From a virus, in IMG/VR virus record IMGVR_UViG_3300020195_000009, positions 186,001 to 250,000 of that record: 64,000 bases of DNA. The stretch is one strand, 5' to 3'. A model generated the notes under the pieces. The model was given only the letters and a program-made list of their open reading frames with translations. It searched no databases and was not told the DNA's origin. How positions within the stretch are numbered: the stretch's first letter is position 1; each line of letters opens with the position of its first letter. Positions 53,655 to 60,786 of this stretch are shown here, in pieces. The translations under genes were made by a program, and so were the position numbers.

Positions 53655-53885
53655 GATACGCTCGAACCTGGTCTTGTAGGGCTCGGGTGGGGGTGGCACA
53701 AAGTAGACGTAACCTCGACGGGGGCCGCCATTCGGCTCTCGTGCGACAGCTCCAGTGTTGTTGAAGGCGCACAAGGTCGAAGCGACCGATGAGGTCTTGG
53801 CTTGAAGAGCGTGTGATATTTCCGTAGCGCTCTTGCCAGGGTTCCCCCGGACGTAGTTCAAGATCCTGTCTTTGAGCATCTCCAT
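53436..53885 (-). CDS. winged-helix-like protein
   Basis: ATG 53885 (MEMLKDRILNYVRGNPGKSA); TEISHALQAKTSSVASTLCA and TGAVAREPNGGPRRGYVYF form helix-turn-helix plus wing. Residues after ~75 overlap the end of the opposite glycohydrolase gene, an unusual 219-nt convergent overlap, so the true C-terminus may be shorter. tRNA(CUA) starts 3 nt upstream. Confidence 0.6.
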   Translation of the reverse strand: MEMLKDRILNYVRGNPGKSATEISHALQAKTSSVASTLCAFNNTGAVAREPNGGPRRGYVYFVPPPPEPYKTRFERILAEPDGAASRAASDLQLKPVEVVEVLQTLPPSDGDSIQPVVGSRKRPRNGGRRVSVSASPNRGLNRLLKGLG

Positions 53886-53887
53886 GG

Positions 53888-53962
53888 TGGTCCCGACGGG
53901 ATTTGAACCCGCACCCCGCGAATTTAGAATTCGCTGCTTCAAACCATTTGAGCTTCAGGACC
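53888..53962 (-). tRNA. amber-suppressor-type tRNA(CUA) 1
   Basis: Acceptor GGTCCTG/CGGGACC; anticodon arm GCGAA-TTCTAAA-TTCGC, anticodon CTA complementary to UAG; T arm GCGGG-TTCAAAT-CCCGT; discriminator A. Its own amino acid cannot be told from sequence. It stands 36 kb from the main array. Confidence 0.85.
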
Positions 53963-53998
53963 GTGCTGCCTAGGGCTGCCTAGGGTCTACACCGCGAA

Positions 53999-55075
53999 AT
54001 GTCACGGGTGGTGACTAAGGGTTTCCCTTATGGGGTGGTGTACACCAACCCGATGCGTATTGAGATCCCTACCCCCGATGACCTCCACGTCCATCTTAGA
54101 CAAGACTGGATGCTGGAGCACACGGTCGAACAATCCGCCCTCCACTTCGGCCGGGCTCTCGTAATGCCCAACCTCACCCCACCTGTCAAGACGGGGGCGG
54201 ATGTCGAGAAGTACCGTTCGGACATCCTCGCTTGGAGACGATTCAGCAAGAAGCCGTTCGAGCCTCTCATGACGATCAAGCTCATGCCGGACACAACGCC
54301 GGAAATCATCAAAGAGGCCTTTACTGCTGGGGCAGTCGCGGGCAAATTGTATCCCGAAGGCGTCACCACAAACTCTGAGGACGGGATCTCGTTCCAAGGC
54401 ATCTACGAGATGAACGCAGTCTTCAAGGCGATGGAAGACGTAGGAATGGTACTGAGCCTTCACGGCGAGAAGCCCGGTGCCTTTTGCATGGATCGAGAGG
54501 AAGCGTTCCTCAACACTCTCGGGACTATCGCTCATGCTTTCCCAAAGCTCCGCATCGTTATGGAGCACATCACGCACCAGAATACGGTGAAGACAGTGAA
54601 GGCGCTTCCCACCAACGTAGCGGCAACCATCACGGTTCACCATCTGGTCCTCAGCCTCGATGATGTCATCGGAGGCTCGCTTCAACCCCACAATTTCTGC
54701 AAGCCGATCGCAAAAAGCCCCGAGGACCGAGAAGTCCTTCGTGATGCAGCTATCAGTGGCAACCCCAAGTTCTTCTTGGGGACGGACTCGGCACCCCACC
54801 TCAAAGAGAAGAAAGAGTCCGCCTCCGGGTGTTCGGGGGTCTACACGGCACCGATAGCGATGCCCATCCTTGCTCACATCTTCGAGGAAATGGAAGCTCT
54901 CGACAAACTAGCCAACTTCACCTCGAAGTTCGGTGCTGACTTCTACGGGCTGCCCGCTCCGAAAGGGACTCTCGTTCTTGAAAAGGGCGAGCCCTGGGAG
55001 ATTCCAAAGAGCTACCACGATGTTGTACCCCTTTGGGCGGGACGTTCAATCGAGTGGAGAGCCGAGCGTCTGTAA
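53999..55075 (+). CDS. pyrC: dihydroorotase
   Basis: 358 residues from 53999; ATG 54053 (MRIEIPTPDDLHVHLRQD) fits family lengths better. Motifs: DLHVHLR (two His), GKLYPEGVTTNSEDG (carbamylated Lys), LSLHGE (His), MEHITHQ (His) and FLGTDSAPHLKE (Asp). Class II E. coli-type PyrC: converts carbamoyl-aspartate to dihydroorotate. Flanked by the two CUA tRNAs. With pyrF and dcd it makes a partial pyrimidine set. Confidence 0.93.
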   Translation: MSRVVTKGFPYGVVYTNPMRIEIPTPDDLHVHLRQDWMLEHTVEQSALHFGRALVMPNLTPPVKTGADVEKYRSDILAWRRFSKKPFEPLMTIKLMPDTTPEIIKEAFTAGAVAGKLYPEGVTTNSEDGISFQGIYEMNAVFKAMEDVGMVLSLHGEKPGAFCMDREEAFLNTLGTIAHAFPKLRIVMEHITHQNTVKTVKALPTNVAATITVHHLVLSLDDVIGGSLQPHNFCKPIAKSPEDREVLRDAAISGNPKFFLGTDSAPHLKEKKESASGCSGVYTAPIAMPILAHIFEEMEALDKLANFTSKFGADFYGLPAPKGTLVLEKGEPWEIPKSYHDVVPLWAGRSIEWRAERL

Positions 55076-55108
55076 ACAGATTCTCCACAGCCTGTGGATA
55101 GAACGGGG

Positions 55109-55181
55109 CGCTCCCGGCAGGACTTGAACCTGCGACGTACGGATTTAGAAACCGATGTTCTGCCGACTGAACTACGGGAGC
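55109..55181 (-). tRNA. amber-suppressor-type tRNA(CUA) 2
   Basis: Perfect acceptor GCTCCCG/CGGGAGC, D arm TA-GTTC..GAAC, T arm GCAGG-TTCAAGT-CCTGC, loop TTCTAAA with anticodon CTA. The anticodon stem TCGGT/TCCGT keeps only three pairs. Discriminator G. Confidence 0.8.
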
Positions 55182-55187
55182 ACACAT

Positions 55188-55514
55188 TCACGCTAGCGCT
55201 AAAGGTAAATTCTTACACAACCGTTTAGCCGCAGGTTCCAAGGCGATTGCAGTTGTCTCATTGTCCCGATCTGGCTCTTTGAAGACCGAAACTTTCAAGC
55301 CTTGATCCCCGGCCCTTTCAACGAGGCGGAGAAGAGCCGCCTCGTTGGGGACCGCTAGGATCGCAAGATGATTCGAGGTCTCATACCAATGGAGGTCTGT
55401 TTCACTGTGCTGGGCGGAAAACTCCCGCCTGGCGTGGGCTGCTTGAACGGCTTGTTGCCCTGCGGGAAGGTCCGACCTCACAACGAGATAGAGCTTTTCC
55501 ACCGAAAGCCCCAC
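55188..55514 (-). CDS. pth2: peptidyl-tRNA hydrolase, Pth2 type
   Basis: 108 residues. KLYLVVRSDLPAGQQAVQAA is the Pth2 start (strand then K/A-G-x-x-A-x-Q-x-x-H/A helix), with ARREFSAQHS, WYETSNHLAILAVPNE and VSVFKEPDRDNETTAIALEP following the family. Releases peptides from peptidyl-tRNA, recycling tRNA after drop-off. Pth2 is the archaeal/eukaryotic type, found in some bacteria and phages. Fits the large phage tRNA pool. Start overlaps the upstream gene by 37 nt. Confidence 0.88.
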   Translation of the reverse strand: MGLSVEKLYLVVRSDLPAGQQAVQAAHARREFSAQHSETDLHWYETSNHLAILAVPNEAALLRLVERAGDQGLKVSVFKEPDRDNETTAIALEPAAKRLCKNLPLALA

Positions 55515-56038
55515 AGCTCCAAGTTCGCCTTCACTCGCTGGAGAAGCGAAGGGCGCTGACTAGGCTTGGAAGGCTCCTGAACTTCAACCACCTCTTCGAT
55601 GGGAACCTTCGGAGCCGGCCCCCCATCGAGCCAGGACTTGATGGCGGTCTCGGGGAAGTGAACCATCAGGTCCTTGCTGAGGACGTTCCCCAGGGCTCTG
55701 TAGAGAGCCCCAGAGTACATCTTGTTCCAAGGGTGGCACTTGGCCTCGATGGTCTTGTACGGCCTCCCTCGGAGCAACCCAAGGAGCAGGAAGTAGACCC
55801 TGGCGTTCGAGCCCACCCCTCGCTTGTCGACCCAGAGGGCAGCCCTCTGGGTTCCAGTCTCAGGCCGCTTGAAGGCAATCCAAGCCTTCTTGCCCGTCAC
55901 CTTTCGGCCGGACACATCCTTCTGGACCGGAGGCCGACCCTCCTTCCACTTGAGAGTTTGAATCTCCAGGCGGAGCTTCTTGCTCTCCTCGATGCGGTCT
56001 TTGATGAGCTGCTTGATCGTCTGCTTTGCGTTTCTCAT
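55478..56038 (-). CDS. hypothetical basic protein (186 aa)
   Basis: ATG 56038 (MRNAKQTIKQLIKDRIEESK) chosen over longer frame. Basic helical N-terminus, then KKAWIAFKRPETGTQRAALW and RPYKTIEAKCHPWNKMYSGA. The size and basic charge suggest nucleic-acid binding. Followed by Pth2 in the same transcript. Confidence 0.68.
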   Translation of the reverse strand: MRNAKQTIKQLIKDRIEESKKLRLEIQTLKWKEGRPPVQKDVSGRKVTGKKAWIAFKRPETGTQRAALWVDKRGVGSNARVYFLLLGLLRGRPYKTIEAKCHPWNKMYSGALYRALGNVLSKDLMVHFPETAIKSWLDGGPAPKVPIEEVVEVQEPSKPSQRPSLLQRVKANLELWGFRWKSSISL

Positions 56039-56183
56039 GACATTCTCCAGTTCTTTCGTTCGGGTTTGACCAGGCACGAAGGAACGGGAGGTGGGCCACG
56101 CGGACCGCGTAGCTAGAAAAACGGAGGCTGTACCTACCAGTAGCGGGACATGGAAGTGAGAGTAACCCTCGGAGGGGCTGAGG

Positions 56184-56390
56184 TCAACAGCCGTGGAAGC
56201 TCTCTCGGACCCCCTGCTGGATGACCCGGATCGTGAGGGTATCCCAGCGGAACGCCTTAGCGTCCTGAACCAGGTTACCCATGGCTTCGTCCTCGGTCAT
56301 GCCCCCAAGAGTGCCGAGGAAGTTCTCGATAGCGACCGTTCGGACCCCGTCCTGGTTCGCCAGCTCATGAATGCGGTTGAAGGTCAGCAT
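56184..56390 (-). CDS. hypothetical protein (68 aa)
   Basis: MLTFNRIHELANQDGVRTVA, ENFLGTLGGMTEDEAMGNLV. Helical. ATG at 56390 shares a base with the previous stop. Unidentified. Confidence 0.68.
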   Translation of the reverse strand: MLTFNRIHELANQDGVRTVAIENFLGTLGGMTEDEAMGNLVQDAKAFRWDTLTIRVIQQGVRESFHGC

Positions 56391-56773
56391 TAGAATTGCT
56401 CCACGAAGTAGATGTCCCCGCCGCCCGTGTGAACCTTGATTTCCGTAACCCGTACGGTGAAGGGTTTGCTTCCGTGGAAGCTCTTGTCCACGACCTCCAC
56501 GACTTCCCCAACGGCGGGGGGCGTCCGTTTCCGGCAAACGTGTAGAACTTGAGCCGGGTGTGTCCCGACCTTGAACCGGAGCCTCACCGGCCGTCCCAAT
56601 CGGTCCAGGCGTCCTCGGAGGACACACCCATGACCCGGCACCACCTCGGCCTCGACCGGCTCCACCTTCGCAGCCTTGACGGTGCGGGCGTAGGAGTTGG
56701 CAAGCGCCTCCGAGGGGAACGTCGCCTTGCCAGGGGTGCCGTTCTTCTGCGTGAAAGTAACTCGAAACGCCAT
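56390..56773 (-). CDS. hypothetical beta-rich protein (127 aa)
   Basis: MAFRVTFTQKNGTPGKATFP, VLRGRLDRLGRPVRLRFKVG, FTVRVTEIKVHTGGGDIYFV. Many strands, one Cys-His pair. AGGAGG ribosome site, and a TTGAWT..GTGTCC motif 20 nt further upstream. Unidentified. Confidence 0.7.
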   Translation of the reverse strand: MAFRVTFTQKNGTPGKATFPSEALANSYARTVKAAKVEPVEAEVVPGHGCVLRGRLDRLGRPVRLRFKVGTHPAQVLHVCRKRTPPAVGEVVEVVDKSFHGSKPFTVRVTEIKVHTGGGDIYFVEQF

Positions 56774-56820
56774 CGTCGTGCCTCCTGTTGAGAGGACACG
56801 CGAGAGGGGTCAGGGTTCAA
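56774..56820 (-). promoter_or_regulatory. TTGAWT..GTGTYC promoter motif, copy 9
   Basis: TTGAAC at 56815-56820, 15 nt, GTGTCC at 56794-56799, then TCTCAAC, AGGAGG and ATG 56773. Unlike the others it keeps a Shine-Dalgarno. Confidence 0.65.
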
Positions 56821-56830
56821 CCAGAAAACA

Positions 56831-57265
56831 TCAAGGGTCGGATTTTCGCCTCGTACCTGAACGTCTTGTGTGGGAAAGAGTCACGGCGTTGTTGACCCAT
56901 CCGAGAACCCTGCCTAGATCGTAGGGCTTCAGGATGATCTTGAACACTCTTCGGTCCTTACGAGCGGCCACCACCTTCACCAAGTCGAACGGTTCTGTGA
57001 GCAGCAAGGCAACCAAGTAGGGCACCAAAGAGCCGGACTTCTGGAGGATATCGAGCCCGGTCCCATCGGGGAGCTGGTAGTCTGCAACCAGTACGTCAAT
57101 GGGGCTCCGCCGTAAAACCTGGAGGGCTTGGGCAACCGTAGCTACAACCGTAACGTCTACGTGTGGGATGAGGAGTGGCCCCAACGTCTGACAAACCTCG
57201 CCCCCTTCGACGAGCAAGATTTGGCCGCGAACTGCTTGTATACCTTTGGCTAGTACCTGCGCCAC
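56831..57265 (-). CDS. receiver-domain protein lacking the acidic pair
   Basis: 144 residues. GQILLVEGGEVCQTLGPLLI, DVLVADYQLPDGTGLDILQK (phospho-acceptor Asp position) and IILKPYDLGRVL (conserved Lys) follow the CheY fold, but the first motif has EGG where active receivers have two acidic residues. Likely a pseudo-receiver or phosphorylation-independent adaptor. A second, complete receiver is at 62269. Confidence 0.75.
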   Translation of the reverse strand: MAQVLAKGIQAVRGQILLVEGGEVCQTLGPLLIPHVDVTVVATVAQALQVLRRSPIDVLVADYQLPDGTGLDILQKSGSLVPYLVALLLTEPFDLVKVVAARKDRRVFKIILKPYDLGRVLGWVNNAVTLSHTRRSGTRRKSDP

Positions 57266-57359
57266 GTTGGCCTTCAGTTTAGGTTGTATTTTGAAGTTGT
57301 CCTAACTTTTCCACAACCTCACGAAACCCGTAGTAAAACTCGGTGTAATTGAGTTAGGC

Positions 57360-57767
57360 ATGCCTTTCCGCATCGGTTACCTCTATCGCCTCGAAGGTCA
57401 CACGCCCGTGGCCGTGTCTTCGTTCGAGGAGTTCATGCGTTGGGAGCTGGAGACTCTCCACGAACAGAAAATCGTACGGAAGGATGTCGTGGGGGGCGTA
57501 GAGATTTCCACGGTCTTCCTCGGCCGAAACCATCAGTTCCGGGATGGACCCCCTCTTGTGTTTGAGACGATGGTGTTTGGAGGTGCTGGGGATTACCAGG
57601 CTCGCTACTCCACGTGGGAGCAGGCCGAGCAAGGCCACGCTCGGGCTCTTGCTCAGGTACTTGCTCAAACTCAAGCCCTTGTACCCACGCACAAGGCTCC
57701 CGATTCAAACAAGCCACCCGACCCCTCCTTGAAAACCCGTCTGGAGCGAGTTGAGGAAGAGGACTAA
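57360..57767 (+). CDS. conserved hypothetical protein (135 aa)
   Basis: ISTVFLGRNHQFRDGPPLVF and FETMVFGGAGDYQARYSTWE match a pattern of many phage and prophage proteins (STVFLG.NH.F..G.P..FETM.F....RY.TW..A..GH). Role unknown. Stop overlaps the opposite small gene. Confidence 0.75.
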   Translation: MPFRIGYLYRLEGHTPVAVSSFEEFMRWELETLHEQKIVRKDVVGGVEISTVFLGRNHQFRDGPPLVFETMVFGGAGDYQARYSTWEQAEQGHARALAQVLAQTQALVPTHKAPDSNKPPDPSLKTRLERVEEED

Positions 57768-57925
57768 CCCCTTCCAGCATCGAGCTTCACCATGGGTGCC
57801 GGCTCTGGCGGCATCGGTCCCGTCTTCACAGCGGGGCGGAAAAGGGACCAGATGATCCCCCCAAGGCAGACGGTGAACAGCACTGCCCCGAAGACTTTGA
57901 TGAGGGTTGCAGGTGTCTTTGTCAT
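57764..57925 (-). CDS. 53-aa single-span membrane protein
   Basis: MTKTPATLIKVFGAVLFTVC then LGGIIWSLFRPAVK: one transmembrane segment at residues ~9-28, Pro-rich tail ending VKLDAGRG. Lies head to head with the macrodomain gene. Confidence 0.65.
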   Translation of the reverse strand: MTKTPATLIKVFGAVLFTVCLGGIIWSLFRPAVKTGPMPPEPAPMVKLDAGRG

Positions 57926-57957
57926 ACCCTCAGACCTTCCATAAGAAAGACACCGGG

Positions 57958-58464
57958 ATGATTACCTACCTCAAAGGCGATGCGACCTGCCCTCAAGCGA
58001 AGGGGACCAAGCTGATTATACACATTTCAAACACGTTGGGCGGTTGGGGCAAAGGCTTCGTTCTAGCGATTTCCAAGCGTTGGAAGGCTCCTGAGGCTAT
58101 GTACCGCCAGTGGTACCACCAACGAGATCCGATTCAAAACACCGAGCCCGGTGCGATCGTAATGACTTCCGGGCGTTTCGCTCTCGGGGAGACCCAGCTC
58201 GTAATGGTCCAGTCAGGCTTGGCGGTCGTCAACATGATCGCCCAAGAGGGCATGCGAACTGGAAGCAAAGGACCGCCCATCCGGTACGAAGCTCTCAAGA
58301 CGTGCCTTGGACTGGTCAACGGATATGCTAATTCTTTCAAGGCTTCCATCCATGCACCCAGAATTGGATGTGGACTTGCGGGCGGAAGCTGGGACAAGGT
58401 GGAACCCATCATCCAGGAAACCCTTTCAGAGCGGGACGTGTACGTTTACGACTTTTCCGGTTGA
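57958..58464 (+). CDS. macrodomain protein (ADP-ribose phosphatase/hydrolase-like)
   Basis: 168 residues from ATG 57958. ITYLKGDATCPQ, IIHISNTLGGWGKGFVLAIS, AQEGMR and IHAPRIGCGLAGGSWDKVEP make the standard macrodomain ligand site (G-D-A-T, N-x-x-G-x-W-G-x-G, P-R-I-G-x-G-L-A-G). This subtype (Poa1p-like) usually removes phosphate from ADP-ribose-1''-phosphate or clears ADP-ribose. Second ADP-ribose enzyme beside the DraG-type at 52728. Confidence 0.9.
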   Translation: MITYLKGDATCPQAKGTKLIIHISNTLGGWGKGFVLAISKRWKAPEAMYRQWYHQRDPIQNTEPGAIVMTSGRFALGETQLVMVQSGLAVVNMIAQEGMRTGSKGPPIRYEALKTCLGLVNGYANSFKASIHAPRIGCGLAGGSWDKVEPIIQETLSERDVYVYDFSG

Positions 58465-58493
58465 TTCCCCAACCCCTCAAGTGTTCCTCAAAC
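58461..58493 (+). promoter_or_regulatory. TTGAWT..GTGTYC promoter motif, copy 10
   Basis: TTGATT at 58461-58466, 14 nt, GTGTTC at 58481-58486, CTCAAAC, ATG 58494. It overlaps the end of the macrodomain gene. Confidence 0.72.
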
Positions 58494-58823
58494 ATGAGCA
58501 AGGTTGCCCTCCCCGAGTCGATCAAGTCCCAGATGTCCGCCTGGCGTGAGGGCTTTTGCGACATGCCGTCCGAGTACGTCGCCTTCCACAAGGATCTTGC
58601 CGAGAAGGCGCTTCCCGTCCTCGTTGCGGAGCACGGGCTGACGGTCCACAGCACGACGATGAAGGGTGACGGTTGGATGGACGGCATGAACGTCCTCCAG
58701 GTGGTCATCGAAGAGAAATCGGGCCGCCTGGTGAAGCTCTCGTGGCACGACGGGAACCAGGAGTTCTTCGAGCGTGGCATCGGCTCGTTCCGCTACCGCC
58801 CGAACCGGAAGGTGTCGTCGTGA
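58494..58823 (+). CDS. hypothetical protein (109 aa)
   Basis: MSKVALPESIKSQMSAWREG, FHKDLAEKALPVLVAEHGLT, VIEEKSGRLVKLSWHDGNQE. First gene of a seven-gene plus-strand run with repeated GTGA/ATGA overlaps (58494-60786). Unidentified. Confidence 0.7.
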   Translation: MSKVALPESIKSQMSAWREGFCDMPSEYVAFHKDLAEKALPVLVAEHGLTVHSTTMKGDGWMDGMNVLQVVIEEKSGRLVKLSWHDGNQEFFERGIGSFRYRPNRKVSS

Positions 58824-59152
58824 AGATCGAAGCAGAGAAGGAGCGCCTCCAAGCGCAGCTCAAGACCGAGACGTACGAAAAGAACGGGGCCCTCTACTGG
58901 TCCGTGGGTTGTACGTGGAGTCCCCCGGAGGACCGCCCGGTCCCGATGGACGTCTTCCGGGATGCGGGCGTCGAGCCTCCGGCCGGTCAACAGGCCGCCG
59001 TCACGGCCCACACGGATGCGAATCTCGCCGCCTATCGTAAGGCCATGGAGAACCATGTCCCGAGCGCTGAGGAGATGTTCGAGATGCGGGCTGCGTTCGG
59101 TCCCGGAGCCACGGTCGTCAACGTCATCACGGGCAAGGAGACGAAGCTGTGA
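58820..59152 (+). CDS. hypothetical protein (110 aa)
   Basis: GTG 58820 overlaps the previous stop. VKIEAEKERLQAQLKTETYE then a Pro-rich middle (CTWSPPEDRPVPMDVF) and a helical end. Unidentified. Confidence 0.68.
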   Translation: MKIEAEKERLQAQLKTETYEKNGALYWSVGCTWSPPEDRPVPMDVFRDAGVEPPAGQQAAVTAHTDANLAAYRKAMENHVPSAEEMFEMRAAFGPGATVVNVITGKETKL

Positions 59153-59478
59153 ACACCACCAAGCCGGAAGGTCTCAGCGAGGCCGGGTCTAAGGCCTATG
59201 ACGCCATCATGCAGATTATCACGGAGAACGGCGCCACTAACACCGGGGAGTGCAAGGCGTTCTACTCCCCGACGGAGTGGGAGAAACGGGGCGAGTCCTA
59301 CGGCAAGGGAGCCGAGCTGATCGTGGTCTACGACGGCGGGGACCACCGGAGGTTCTTCAACATGGACGCTGCGTACCCGACGTACATCAGTCACCTAAAG
59401 ATGGTGAACGCTCTCGGGGCGGAAGGCTTGTTCTTCGAGGAATGCACGGGTTGGTATGCCGCCATCTACAAGGGGTAG
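59149..59478 (+). CDS. hypothetical protein (109 aa)
   Basis: GTG 59149. KPEGLSEAGSKAYDAIMQII, FYSPTEWEKRGESYGKGAEL and DGGDHRRFFNMDAAYPTYIS follow a pattern seen in many phage proteins of unknown role (EAGxxAYxxIMxxI..TGGxxxFYSPxEW). Ends in TAG. Confidence 0.7.
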   Translation: MNTTKPEGLSEAGSKAYDAIMQIITENGATNTGECKAFYSPTEWEKRGESYGKGAELIVVYDGGDHRRFFNMDAAYPTYISHLKMVNALGAEGLFFEECTGWYAAIYKG

Positions 59479-59494
59479 CGGTGTAGAACCAACG

Positions 59495-59731
59495 GTGATT
59501 GATCTCGACCGCCTGGAACGACTCATCTCGTCTCGTTCCCGCGAGCCGCTCGTTTGGGAACGCAAGAAGAACGGCCGGGTCTTCCAAGGATCACACCTCG
59601 GACAGACCCTCATCGCTCTCGATGACACCTACGAGGACAGCCAAGTCGACTGCGAGTTCATCGAGGCCGCCTGCGAGGCGCTCCCGGCTCTCATTGCCGA
59701 GGTCCGCAACCTCCGAAAGAAGAAGGTATGA
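59495..59731 (+). CDS. hypothetical protein (78 aa)
   Basis: GTG 59495 (VIDLDRLERLISSRSREPLV). EDSQVDCEFIEAACEALPALIAEVRNL resembles the short phage proteins with a D-x-x-F-I-x-x-A..L..L..E motif. Stop overlaps the next ATG. Confidence 0.65.
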   Translation: MIDLDRLERLISSRSREPLVWERKKNGRVFQGSHLGQTLIALDDTYEDSQVDCEFIEAACEALPALIAEVRNLRKKKV

Positions 59732-59997
59732 GCCAGGTCGACGCTCCGTGGACGGATGACCAGGTGGCCTCCCTCAACGGCTACCAAGCGTGTGATTTCG
59801 TTCACCCGTTCACCGGGAAGCGAGGCCCCAACGGAGAGGAGACTGTCCTCATCGCCACGAAGACCGGCTGGATCGAGAAGGAAGGCGGTCCGATCGTTCA
59901 GGAATGGGCTCACGAATTCATGGCTGATTGGGGCTGGAAGAAAATGGTCCCGGAATGGCTTTGGGCCGCCAAAAAGGCTAGCGATGAGACCGCCTGA
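59728..59997 (+). CDS. hypothetical protein (89 aa)
   Basis: WTDDQVASLNGYQACDFVHP, TGWIEKEGGPIVQEWAHEFM, MVPEWLWAAKKASDETA. The 'WTxDQVxSLNxYQ' start is common in small phage and bacterial proteins of unknown role. Overlaps its downstream gene by 14 nt. Confidence 0.7.
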   Translation: MSQVDAPWTDDQVASLNGYQACDFVHPFTGKRGPNGEETVLIATKTGWIEKEGGPIVQEWAHEFMADWGWKKMVPEWLWAAKKASDETA

Positions 59998-60472
59998 GCG
60001 GCTCCACTGGAAGATCATCAGTATCACCGGGCACCGCTCACTCACCTCGACTGATAGAGCCGTGGTCAGGAAGGGCATTCAAGCTCTCGTCAACAACAAG
60101 ACGATCGATGCCCTCTACTTCGGTGGAGCGAAGGGGGTCGATACGGAAGCCCTCAAGGCAGCCTTGGAGCTACGAACAGACAATAAGCCTTGGCTCACCG
60201 TGGTCCTCCCGGACACAATCTCTGACCAACCCTTTGAAACACGTGAGTGGACCCGCAAGGCCGATGAAGTCATCGAGCTGAAAAACCCCATCACCAAGGA
60301 CAACAAGTTCGCGAGCTACCGAATCCGCAACCAGTACCTCGTGGACATCTGCAAGTTCCTCGTGGCCTTCTTCAATGGGGACTACAAGAGCGGTACGGGG
60401 CAAGCGGTCCGCATGGCCGAGAAGGTTGGCTTGGTCATCTATAGGGTCCCGGTATCAGGGAGAGATTCGTGA
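59984..60472 (+). CDS. SLOG-superfamily protein
   Basis: 162 residues from ATG 59984. IISITGHRSLTSTDRAVVRK and DALYFGGAKGVDTEALKAAL are the nucleotide-binding start of SLOG/YspA-like domains (TGHR then G-G-A-x-G-x-D). Members bind nucleotides or act as sensors in conflict systems, as in TIR- and NAD-linked immunity. Here it could sense or hydrolyse a nucleotide; unproven. Confidence 0.75.
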   Translation: MRPPERLHWKIISITGHRSLTSTDRAVVRKGIQALVNNKTIDALYFGGAKGVDTEALKAALELRTDNKPWLTVVLPDTISDQPFETREWTRKADEVIELKNPITKDNKFASYRIRNQYLVDICKFLVAFFNGDYKSGTGQAVRMAEKVGLVIYRVPVSGRDS

Positions 60473-60786
60473 GCATTCCTTGGGCCATGGCGATCGGAGT
60501 TGGAAGCACTCTTGTCTTCATCCTCCTGTGCCTCGTGACCTTTAATTGGTGGTTCAACCGCCAACGGGAACAAGCACGTGTTGAGCCTAGGGTACCGGAA
60601 CCTGAGGACACACTCACCCCTGAAGCCGAGGCCTTTCACAACGCACCAAGCGGAGCAAACCCCGCTGCCCGCCTTACCACGGTCAAAACCAAGAAGGTAA
60701 AGAAGAAGGCCAAGGCCGCCAAGCCAAGACGGCCCCCGAAGACCCGCAAGACCCGGTTCGACCGAATAGGTGAGGAGGACGATTAA
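60469..60786 (+). CDS. membrane-anchored Lys-rich protein
   Basis: GTG 60469. One TM helix (MAIGVGSTLVFILLCLVTFN), a short acidic middle, then a very basic tail KTKKVKKKAKAAKPRRPPKT. The tail would face the cytoplasm; might tether nucleic acid to the membrane. Convergent overlap with the phosphoesterase. Confidence 0.7.
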   Translation: MSIPWAMAIGVGSTLVFILLCLVTFNWWFNRQREQARVEPRVPEPEDTLTPEAEAFHNAPSGANPAARLTTVKTKKVKKKAKAAKPRRPPKTRKTRFDRIGEEDD

